A stretch of 64,000 nucleotides of DNA from Petrosia ficiformis (lineage: Eukaryota; Porifera; Demospongiae; Haplosclerida; Petrosiidae), in NCBI GenBank assembly GCA_947044365.1, contig OX345642.1:1709001-1773000 (forward strand), in the 5' to 3' direction. The notes beneath the pieces were generated by a model that saw only the letters and a program-made list of their open reading frames with translations, was not told the origin of the DNA and did not search any database. A program made the translations under genes and the position numbers. This document shows positions 33,701 to 44,400 of this stretch, piece by piece. Every line of letters begins with the position of its first letter. Position 1 is the first letter of the stretch.

Positions 33701-35580
33701 GGGTTTTTAATGAAAACGTTTATTTCAATTATAGTTGGTAAAGGGTTAACTGTGCTAATGTGAATGGGGTTTAAGGCAAAGAGCAAACAGCATGGACAAC
33801 ATTGATTTACTGAATATCAGTCAGGAATAACTACCTCTCAAATAATACATACAAATGTATATAGGCTAATGAGACGGATTTAAACGTGGAAGTTAGAACC
33901 CAACCACCAATCTAAAGAACCTGAACAGAACATTATTACCAGTATTTTAAATTTAATTCCACCTACGATAATGGTTTCTTACAGTGAGGAGATATACCAC
34001 ACGACCCCCCTAGACCAAACTTATTTCCATCTCAGCTACAAGCCTTGTAGGGCCCCAGAAGCTACCTTAGAGGGCATAAAATTAAAACTTTTTCCCGGGA
34101 AGCATACACCCAGGAGCAGTGTGCTTTCTCCTCCTTAACAAGAAATCCCATTGAAACCATGACAACATACATGTAACATGTACATGTAATCCATCCAAAC
34201 ACACCCACACATGTTACTATTCACAAATAAATGTGTAAATGGTCCAGAATGACTTGTAAGTTAATTAGTTTCTCTTCATATTTAATTAGTATGACCAATT
34301 GAGGAGATAATAATCAAACGGTTTACTAGTCATCTAAGACTTTATACTCTAATAGATATATTATATACCGTAATTCGGGAAAATTTCGTACTATAAAAAT
34401 TTTCGTATAACAGTATGCGTACGAAATTTAAAAATTCGAAAATTAACGGGTATATGGAAATATGCGGTATTCGTAAATAATAACGTACGCACGTACGAAA
34501 ATTTATACATACGAAAAATAAAAATTCGAAATATTTTAGAGACGAAATATTCCCGATTTACGGTATATACACATGTATACAATTAAATTAATTTACTATT
34601 TAATGACCAAATCAGTATTGACTGGAGATAATAATAATTAGTGGTTTACCAGTATTTATCCAAGGTTTCAGACTGATCAAATACATGTATATATATACAT
34701 GTATATTGTATATACTATATACATATATGTACTATAGACATGTATATACATACAGTACACATGTATTTACATTTATCACTCTCATCAAAGGCATATTGCC
34801 TCCGAAGAAGGCCTTTACCTCAAAAAAGTGTTCACGACTTTAATTTGGAATATCCAACAATCTTTATACCTGCACTATTTTCAAATTATCCTTCCTGTTC
34901 TTTTTTGTGTATATAAAATTTCAATCTACTACTTCATTATCAAGTTACAGTATAATCATGTATTAACCTTATGACATTAAACTATACACTATATTACATC
35001 ACACCCTAATTTAGAGGTCATCATGAATGTGAACAGAGTATATATATATATATATATACTATTCATACTAACATACCACAAGTGGTGATGGTTTTTGTAT
35101 GTTTGAGGAAGTTTCTAGTGTCCCACTTCCTTGAGCGGCTATCTTATCAATCTCCGCATCTAACTGTGAGACATCAACTTTCTTCTTTCCTTTCTTCTTC
35201 TTACCCTTCAATTCAATACTCAACTGCAAATGAAATAATATATATATATATTTTTTTTTATTTTATTACGAATCTCCCCATGATAGCTATTAAGGACGGG
35301 GGAGTGCATCAGTGGTACATGATGTTTGGTCAATAATGTTCAGTGTTATAGAACACTGCTTTTCAGCATAAACTTCAGAATTAAAGGATGAGGGAGAGCC
35401 ATGGTACCACCCTTTGAGGAAAACACTGAAATATATATATATATATATAATTATTTAGCACCAGCTTATTATATATACACATTGGTTGTTAAACAGGAAT
35501 CGAGTTCTTCAAACTCTCCATTACATTCTATCAAAACTCACCAATTCTTGGTTGTCTGGATCATCATCATCCATACTCAT
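27735..35580 (-). CDS. EIF2S2: Translation initiation factor eIF2 subunit beta
   Basis: Nine exons: 35580-35542, 35223-35077, 32494-32449, 30771-30713, 30657-30490, 29714-29586, 29182-29037, 28688-28546 and 27907-27735. All have GT/AG borders and fitting phases and give 349 residues. The acidic start ([13 protein letters not shown]) is followed by three lysine blocks on separate exons ([21 protein letters not shown]), the polybasic boxes that bind eIF5 and eIF2B-epsilon in this family. The conserved core follows: [49 protein letters not shown] and [19 protein letters not shown]. The zinc ribbon has CHTC and CETC separated by 17 residues. It is a subunit of the ternary complex that brings initiator tRNA to the 40S ribosome. 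DHX35 starts 160 bp away on the other strand. Introns are unusually large (up to 2.6 kb) and full of repeats for a housekeeping gene. Confidence 0.95.
28415..28552 (-). repeat. Minisatellite reiterating the eIF2S2 exon 8 donor
   Basis: On the minus strand exon 8 ends ATATATCA and the intron begins GTAAGAGAAGGGTTAAA. The unit TCAGTAAGAGAAGG is then repeated four more times, once as TCAGCAAG and once as TTAGTAAG, with TTATCTTGTA linkers. Four of five units keep a good GT donor. Confidence 0.9.
29750..30365. repeat. Two minisatellites in eIF2S2 intron 5
   Basis: From 29750 to about 30185, units of TGATGACACTTATATGTACA + TGTACATCTGACAT (38-47 bp) repeat about ten times with variants. From 30240 to 30365, CAGATCATTCTATATAGATCATTCTATCTTATA units repeat about four times. 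Confidence 0.9.
30469..30490 (-). repeat. GT microsatellite forming the eIF2S2 exon 5 donor
   Basis: Exon 5 ends AAACCT and the intron starts with about ten GT dinucleotides, so the 5' splice site lies inside the microsatellite rather than in a standard GTAAG context. Confidence 0.85.
31074..31900 (+). repeat. Interrupted Rep-1-like sequence in eIF2S2 intron 3
   Basis: AGTGTTGTATTAGTTAAC at 31075 and CTAACTATAACTAAAACT near 31840 look like the two ends of a diverged Rep-1 element separated by ~700 bp of other sequence. Low confidence; the inner part is not recognised. Confidence 0.35.
32005..32346. mobile_element. hAT-like MITE, diverged
   Basis: Left end TAGGGTTGGAAAAAGGTTTG, right end CCAACCTTTGTCCCAGCCCTA: imperfect inverted termini of the TAGGGCTGGG type seen at 23515 and 59177. 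Flanks GTATACATG and GTATAATG are similar, not identical. Confidence 0.6.
32671..32947 (-). repeat. Rep-2 element with internal 10-bp expansion
   Basis: TATAGTCTGTTCACATTCAC to GAGGTCATGGTGAACGTGAA. The internal AGGAAGGAC stretch has expanded to four tandem copies (32816-32850), an array found in no other member. Confidence 0.85.
33102..33745. mobile_element. piggyBac-type MITE (TTAA-flanked)
   Basis: Flanked by TTAA at 33098-33101 and 33746-33749. The ends CCCTTTTTTAAC and GTTGGTAAAGGG are inverted. No transposase is encoded; internally two diverged ~200-bp halves repeat (GACTACTGCAGTTTCAAAC / GACTACTATACTTACAAAC; CTGCTGCTAACGAAG / CTGCTGATAGCGAAG). TTAA target sites with CCCTTT-type ends are the piggyBac signature. 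Confidence 0.75.
33827..33930 (+). repeat. Partial copy of the foldback element at 46510-47148
   Basis: AACTACCTCTCAAATAAT, TATATAGGCTAATGAGAC and AGTTAGAACCCAACCACCA correspond to the right arm of the foldback element in DHX35 intron 24. Confidence 0.5.
34364..34567. mobile_element. Palindromic MITE with TATACCGTAA ends
   Basis: Left TATACCGTAATTCGGGAA, right TTCCCGATTTACGGTATA; the inner halves (TTTCGTACTATAAAAATTTT against AAAATTTATACATACGAAAA) are also largely complementary, so the element can fold almost end to end. The outer TA may be the target duplication, as for Tc1/mariner elements. Confidence 0.75.
34800..35037 (+). repeat. Rep-2 dispersed element
   Basis: GTTCACGACTTTAATTTGGA inside the left end and GAGGTCATCATGAATGTGAA + CAGAGTA at the right end. 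Confidence 0.75.
35285..35400 (+). repeat. Rep-4 dispersed element
   Basis: ATTAAGGACGGGGGAGTGCA and AGCATAAACTTCAGAATTAA match 25520-25655. Confidence 0.65.
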
Positions 35581-35740
35581 AGTCCCTTAATCTACTAGTT
35601 ATAAATATAAATGATAAAGATATTTTAAAACAGATTGCATCAGCCAAAAGACTCCACGAGGACACTTCTAATTATTGCCCATAAACATTAACCCTTTCTA
35701 TTCTGAATTTCAAACCATACCTTTATCTCTCTAACTCTAA
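35581..35740. promoter_or_regulatory. Bidirectional promoter region, eIF2S2 / DHX35
   Basis: The two ATGs are divergent and 160 bp apart, so both 5' leaders and core promoters must lie here unless untranslated exons exist elsewhere. No TATA box in a clear position; a pyrimidine-rich stretch (CTTTATCTCTCTAACTC) precedes the DHX35 ATG. Confidence 0.6.
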
Positions 35741-38363
35741 ATGGCAAAATTTTGGAAACCTGGTAAACATAATATATGTATAATTCGTCTATTTTCCTAA
35801 ATAAACATTTTTGTATTCAAATTTCAATCTGCAGGAACTGCTGTTCCTGGTAGTTCAGTCGACTTAGAGAGGGTAATAGAGGGAAGCAATGGTGCTGGTT
35901 CTTGTATGAGTTTCAATACACATCTTCATTTATCAATATCTCAACAAAGACAGCGACTGCCTATTTTTAAAGTATGCACAAGACTATATAATAATTTATA
36001 TACAAACATGATCGTATTGATTGTTTGGGTGAATAGGTGAATGTACACGTGTATGAATAGATGATTGGAAGAACGAAACAAATTTACTAAACAATACATT
36101 ACCAGACCCATTACAATACTACATTACTGAGCCTATACATATACATTACTAGACCCATTACAATACTACATTACTGAGCCTATACATATACATTACTAGA
36201 CCCATTACAATACTACATTACTGAGCCTATACATTACTAGACCCATTACAATACTACATTACTGAGCCTATTACCAGACCCATTACAATACCACATTACT
36301 GAGCTTATACATATACATTACTAGACTCTATACCCAATACATTACTAGACCCATTACAATACTACATTACTGAGCCTATACATATACATTACTAGACCCA
36401 TTACAATACTACATTACTGAGCCTATACATATACATTACCAGACCCATTACAATACTACATTACTGAGCCTATACATATACATTACTAGACCCATTACAA
36501 TACTACATTACTGAGCCTATACATATACATTACTAGACCCATTACAATACTACATTACTGAGCCTATTACCAGACCCATTACAATACCACATTACTGAGC
36601 TTATACATATACATTACGACCCATTACAATACTACATTACTGAGCCTATACATATACATTACCAGACCCATTACAATACTACATTACTGAGCCTATACAT
36701 ATACATTACTAGACTCTATACCCAATACATTACCAGACCTGTTACAATACTGAGCCTATACATATACACGTACATTACTAGACCCTACACCCAATACATT
36801 ACTTGACCCTGTACATCACTAGACCCCATACATCACTAGCCCCCAAACATTACTAGACCGTATACATCACTAGACCATACACCCAATACATTACTTGACC
36901 CTGTACATCACTATGGGGCCTAGTGATGTATAGGGTCTAGTGATTCACTAGACCCTATACATCACTAGACCCCATACATTACTTGACCCTACACCCAATA
37001 CATTACTTGACCCTGTACATCACTAGTCCCTATACATCACTAGACCCCATACATCACTAGACCCTATACATCACTAGACCTTATTCATGACAGACAAGAT
37101 TAAAGCATTTGTTTCTCTTTTCAAGTAGCATCGGAATCAAATATTATATGCAGTTGAGAAATATCGAACTGTTATAATAATAGGAGAAACTGGCAGTGGT
37201 AAAACAACTCAAGTGAGCATCATATAAATATGATATATTATTCCCAATAGTTTAAATCCTCATTCCAGATTCCCCAGTATCTGCATGAGGCCGGATGGAC
37301 TGGGAATGGATTCATGGTTGGAATTACACAACCAAGGAGAGTTGCAGCTACTACAGTATGTTAATGACATTATCTGTACAACATCATTCTAATCATATTA
37401 CTATTACATGTTTAAAATGGCCAGGGAGTGAACATTGCTTGTGTCAACATTTATCAAAAGATATTTACTCCATAGAGCCATTTGTCAAATTGTCATACAC
37501 ATACTAATGTGGTTTACCATAGTACACAACTACATGTATATGCATGCCAGCTGGGACCATTCTGCTCACAGCATTTACATGTACCTTGCAGCCATATTTG
37601 TGTATATATTATGTATGCTTACACCATTTTAATGAAATGTTGATATACATACTGTGCCAAGTGTACCAGCTGGGACCAATATAATGTCCACAGCATGTCA
37701 CCTTGCAGCTGTTAATGAGATGTAACTATAACTATAACTAAATTACAAGTCTATTGCAATAACTATATCTAACTGAAATGACAATAAAAGTGGTCATTAT
37801 TGTCACACTAAAATATTCATAGCATATTCCTCTCTCTTAGGTTGCGTCTCGAGTAGCTGATGAAAAAGGAGCTGTTTTAGGTCACGAGGTAAATAATATT
37901 TATTGATACAGTCATTAAAAGTGTACTTTATGTACACACAATTTAGGTTGGTTATTGTATCCGTTTTGATGACTGTCATGATCCAAAGGCAACTAGAATA
38001 AAAGTATGTAATATATATATAAATATATCCATCTAGTGATGTATGTATATCAGTGGTTTAGCTGGACACACTTTATCAGATTTATAATCGCCAAGCACAA
38101 GGGCCGTAGGCTAAGGACAAGGTGATTATAAATCTGATATAGCACACGTAGGCGTGTTATAATTAATATATTTCCCGAAAGACAAAACCTTTGTTGATGT
38201 CTGTTGCTTCTCCTACCTTTTTGTCTGCACTTTGGAGAAGGTAAGCATTGTGTTTTGATGGCAGCTTTTATATCTGACCACAGGGTGGTATATCTAATTT
38301 ATAAACGTGTGGTATACTTTGATGTTTCGCCATATCGGGATATATATAATTATATATATTATA

Positions 38364-38401
<38 letters not shown>

Positions 38402-41400
38402 ATTATGTATATATCATTATTATATACTAATTATGTATGCCGTAGTTGAGAATTCTTTGCAGTTTAAAAAATTTTATTCCCACATCTTATCCATGAACGT
38501 TAATTAATATTCTTGAAATTGTAATATTATGCTAATTTTAATTTTGAAATTAATTCGGTTCACAAGAATTGAATTTTTCTGCCACCAAATTTTCCCATTC
38601 TATGGTATGAAGTATGAATATTTAGTTTCTTACAGATGGTATGCTAGTACGAGAAATGATGAGAGATCCTTTGTTAAAGAAATACAGGTAATTAGTAGTT
38701 ATGTTTTAGTTACAATGTATCCTATAGTAGGATTAAATCACATTTAAATTGCAATTTAAACAATAATGCACCTACATGTACATGTACCTCCCACAACAAG
38801 CAAACCTCATGCTGGTTTTCTTTTTATTTTTGTTGGATGCACTAATGGCCTGGTGGCTAAAGAGATGGCTTGGGAACATGAACTTGATGGTTCAAGCCTC
38901 ACTAGGTGCAGGCTTTTTTTAGTCCATGAATATACTCAGCTCTACCCTCAAATTGTGTTGAGGTGTTAGTCACTGCCATCCTTCGGAGAGGATGTAAAGG
39001 TGTAGGTTCCCCAGTGTTAATATTAGCAACTTGTGCTATTCCAGCCTCCCGATAAAAACACTTGATTAAAAAAAAATTATGAATTATGTCCATCAACTAT
39101 TAAGGTTACTGATTTTCTATGTGAGGCAAAATTAACAGAGTATTAGTATTGTTGGTTCACTTTTCTATAAGCTACATTTTAATCATTCGTTATTTTTTCA
39201 TGATAAGTATATTTATCATGAATTGACCCACTAAATGAGCCATGGTACTGAGTGGAATGTTGAAACTACTAGATGGCATTGTAAGCCCCTTGGCCCTTTT
39301 ATCATGAATTGACCCACTAAATGAGCCATGGTACTGAGTGGAATGTTGAAACTACTAAATGGCATTGCAAGCCCCTTGGCCCTTTTAACAAGTTCCCAGC
39401 AATGGCAAACTATGAAGACACATACTAAAGTATAATAGGATGTGTGTTTATTCTCACACACAGTGTCATTATGTTGGATGAGGCTCATGAGAGAACTATA
39501 CACACGGACATTGCTATAGGTTTATTAAAGAAGGTAATACTATTTTTACTATGAACTCTTGCCGAAACTGACACAATAGATAACTTCAAAACTTTAGCAT
39601 GCTATATGGTTTTATAGTATAAATTACGATAAGAATACTACAAGTAACTTGTTGCCTCTGAATAGAAAGGTGTTTTATTCCATTCAACATGGCACATGAA
39701 ATAATTTCATGCTACAAAGTAGCATTGTGTATCGTGGCCTTAAGACTCGTGCTGGCACTGACTTGTTATGGGACTGATTCCGAGGCTGATAAGACATTAT
39801 TTCTTTTCTATAAGACTAATCCTGACACTGACTTGTTATGGGACTGATTCCGAGACTGATAAGACATTATTCCTTTTCTATAAGACTCATGCCGGCACTG
39901 ACTTGTTATAGGACTGATTTCAAGACTGATAAGACATTATTTCTTTTCTATTAACAGATAATGAAGAAAAGAGAAGATTTGCATTTGATCATTTCATCAG
40001 CTACTCTTGATGCTGAAGTTAGTAATTCATTCTAATACTCGTGTTATCACTATACATAAAGCAGAGTCAGAAATAAGAGATCAATATTGTCTGGACAACT
40101 TGTCCGGACATACCATAATTTGACTGGTCATTTTTTAAAATTGGATGGTCAATTTAACTGTCATTGTAAAGCACTCGTGAGAGAAGTGTTTGACATATAC
40201 AGCATAACGTGAAAACGAAGTTAGCATAAGGACTGGTGAGTATGTAGACAAATCCACATGATGATCTGATGAGTGGGCATAATAATTATATTCGGCCATA
40301 ATGTCCTTGCATGCAGTAATTTGCTCGGTCATTGTCCTGACATGCACGGAAAACGGCCGATGGCCGCCTGTTATTTCTGACTCTGTAAAGAATGATATAA
40401 ATATTATAAATATAACTTGATAGTCTCATCCCCATACTGCCACGCCCTACGGGCAAAAAACAGTCTGGAACAGTTGCTTCAAATTCTTCGTCCAAGCGTC
40501 AAACATCCTTTCCACTGAAATAGGACATTGGTTATCAATGAACATCCTTTTTGAGTGGAAAGAACGTTTGACATTTTGACCAAGAATTTGAAGCAACTGC
40601 TCTAACATGATGAAACTGTGTTGGATGGGCATTAAATAGATTAATAATTATGATACAGCATATTGTTTAGTAAAGGTCATTCTGTTCACCATGGCTTCAG
40701 AAAAATGTTCATAACTTTAGTTTGGAATGACCAACAGTCTTTTTTACCTCCAATATCTACGCTTCTTGTTATTTTTTGGTCAAATTTCAATCCGTTATTG
40801 AGGTACAGTATAATCATATATTAACCTAAACTATTCACTATAACATCATCACATCCTATTTTTGAGGTCATCATGAATATGAACAGACTTTAGTCAGTAA
40901 TTGTTTTATTTCTCCTCTCTAGTTATTCAAATCTTTTTTTGAGACCAATACAACTAGAGATTCTTCCAAAGACACAGCTGTAATTATGAGTATTGAGGGA
41001 CGAGCATATGATGTGGATATATATTATGTTAAAGGGTAACTAGATGATATGTAAATAATCACAGTAGCTCACTTTACAAGATGTATAATTATCATACATA
41101 GATCTGTGCTGTCTTGTTGATAATTCAAAACACGTCCACTAGACCCAATATATCACTAGACTCAATAGACCCTAGACATCACTAGACCCAATACATTACT
41201 AGACCCTATACATCACTAGACCCTATACATCACTAGACCCAATATATTACTAGACCCAAAACATTACTAGACCCTATACATCACTAGACCCAATACATTA
41301 CTAGACCCTATTAATATACATCATTAGACCCAATACATTACTAGACCCAATACGTTACTAGAGCCTATACATCATTAGACCCAATACATTACTAGACCCT

Positions 41401-44400
41401 ATACATCACTAGACCCAATACATTACTAGACCCTATTAATATACATCATTAGACCCAATACATTACTAGACCCAATACATTACTAGACCCTATACATCAT
41501 TAGACCCAATACATTACTAGACCCTATACATCACTAGACCCAATACATTACTAGACCCTATACATTACTAGACCCTATACATCACTAGACCCAATACATT
41601 ACTAGACCCTATACATCACTAGACCCAATACATTACTAGACCCTATACATCATTAGACCCAATACATTACTAGACCCTATACATTACTAGACCCAATACA
41701 TTACTAAACCATATGCTAGGGTGTAATAGTGTCTAGTGATTTTATTGAATCTAGTAATGTATATGGTCTAGTAATGTCGTTAGACATTATATATTATATA
41801 TGTTGTAACACTAATGGTAATCTTCATTCATTATTTAGACCGGTACCAAACTACCTCACAGCTACTGTAGATACAGTACTAGCCATACATAGGGATCAAT
41901 CTGAAGGGGATGTGCTGGCCTTCCTCACAGGACAGGTAAACAATCAAACACCCACATTGACAGACCCAGTATTTTGTAATATCTTAGTAACCAGACCCAT
42001 TACTTCTAATAATCAGACCCGGCTGTTTCAATCTATAATAATATTTTTGACATTGATCACAAAAAAGTTTTGTTTTTATTGCAGGAAGAAGTTGAACATT
42101 GTGTGTCTCTGTTAAAGGAACATGCTCGACTTTCAACCAAAGGAATGCAATTAATGCCTCTTCCTTTATATGGAGGACTACCTTATTCAGAACAGGTTTG
42201 ACAAACTGGTTTGTATGTGTAATTATTATAATTATTCATAAATATCAGATACGAGTTTTCCAGAGAACTCCTAAGAATACTAGAAAGGTAGAGACATTGA
42301 AATAATAAGACATATATTCATAAATTATTACGTAATGGCTAATAATGCGTGTACATTATGTACATTGTATCTGGTTGAACACAGTAAACTTGGGTGAGGA
42401 AGCCAGCAAAAAGAAATCTTAAACTACATTTGTATTTAGGGAGCAACAATATTGTATTTAAAATGGCATGACCACTAGTGGAATCTGAGGACATAGGAAT
42501 CTTGGCTTCAAATTGTCCCCCCTCTCTTAGCTGTATGAAACACTGATTTTCGCAGGCTATAAATTTTATGTTTTTCATGAAAATTTTATTCGTGAAAATA
42601 ATGGTCACACCCACTCGCCACATGTGAGCATTTGTGGTGAGCACGAAAAGTTTATCACTAAATAGTTGAATATCATCAAAACACAAAAAAATTGAGTGAT
42701 GTCCAAGATTACCATCAGAGACTAAGATCACTTTGATACTTATTGAATCCTAACCACAAGGGAACCCTAACCCTACCCTAAATGAACCACATAATGATAT
42801 TCATGAGATTTTGATGGTAATGTTGGACATAAATAAAAAATTTTACCTGCAAACATTTAGGGCAATACCATACAGTAATCCTCTTTCACATATAATTACT
42901 AATCTAATATATATACATGTATACATGTACATGTAGGTGATAATGGCCACTAATATTGCAGAGACTTCAGTAACCATTAATGGAATAGTTTATGGTGAAT
43001 AATAAAAATTAATTATAGTTTATTAATAATTATTTCTTCCTCTAGTAATTGATTGTGGGTTTGTGAAACTCAAAGCATTTAATCCTACTACTTCTCTAGG
43101 TAAGGTTTGTTCACTCAATTAACTATCCATTAATTAATTACATAGTACAGAAGGACTCCTCATTAATTATTCATGAAGCATGTGGCCATAAGCTAAGCTA
43201 TGCCTGCTTTTGGGAACAAGTTCGATCTTGATTCAAGGGGCAATGTCTTCAATCCAATTGTTTAGGGGAGGAGGCGTTAAAACTTAAATCTATTCACAAT
43301 TACAGTAATCCATAAGTGGGTGTGGCTCATGTCCATGTGCTCCTCATGAATAGTTAATGTGATCTGTTTCTTCTCACTAGAATCTTTAGTTATTGTACCA
43401 GTATCACAATCATCATCTCAACAAAGATCAGGCAGAGCTGGAAGAGTAAGATCTGGCAAATCTTATAGATTATACACAGGTACTAGCTAGCTCTGATCTT
43501 TAAACAACTTCCAACTTTCTCATACTCTCTGTCCTACTCTCTAGCTACATGTATCTCTCTGTCTCTCTCTGTGTCTCTGTGTGTCTCTGACTCTCTGTTT
43601 CTCTCTCCATTTTAGAGGATTCATACAAAAAACTTGAGAGAGCCACAATACCTGAACTGCAGCGAAGCAACATGGCTCCTGTTGTGCTGCAGTTGAAAGC
43701 ACTAGCAGTGGATAATGTATTAAGATTCCATTATCTGTCAGTATGTGATAAACACTTTAAACAATAGATAGACAGACAAACAAATACATGTAGACAGACA
43801 TATGAATGTGTGTCTCTCTGTCTCACTCTATCTGTCTCACTCTCTCTGTCTCTCTAGACAGATTTATGGAAATAATTATAATTAAGATAAAGTATTGAAG
43901 TTTACAATTATTAAAATCCTTATAGCCTCCTCCTGCTGAATCTTTGTTACAGGGACTGGAGTTATTGTATGCCTTAGGAGGTACATGTATATGTAATACA
44001 CACACACACACACACACACACATACATATATAGTTATATACACATAAGATAAGTACATGTACATATCTTATGTGTACATGTATGTATTTTATATGTACTT
44101 GCACATGATGCATGCACATGATGTACATGATATGTATCTTATATGTACATGTACATATAGGATATGTACATATCTTATATGTACATGATATGTATCTTAT
44201 AGTACTTGCACACATAAGATATGTACATGTACACATCTTATATATACATGTACATATAACATGTACATGTAGTGTACATGTAGTATACATGTAATATATA
44301 TGTACATATACATATAATATATATGTACATATACATATCTTATGTGTACTTTTGCTTAAAGGTTTTCACTCAATTTTTTTCACACACACAAATTTAATTT

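Noticed and set aside
36095..37083. CRISPR-like regular repeat
   Set aside because: Units are contiguous and drift in length with no unique spacers, and the array lies in an animal intron; it is a minisatellite.
38842..38920. Functional tRNA gene
   Set aside because: A and B boxes are present, but the cloverleaf cannot be completed and a SINE body with an A-rich tail follows.
42339..42731. 130-codon minus-strand frame in DHX35 intron 13
   Set aside because: No recognisable domain, antisense inside an intron with repeat-like TTTTCATGAAAATTTTATTC sequence; no splice partners.
43823..44290. 155-codon Cys/Tyr/His-rich frame
   Set aside because: Product of CA and TGTACATATC repeats in DHX35 intron 18.
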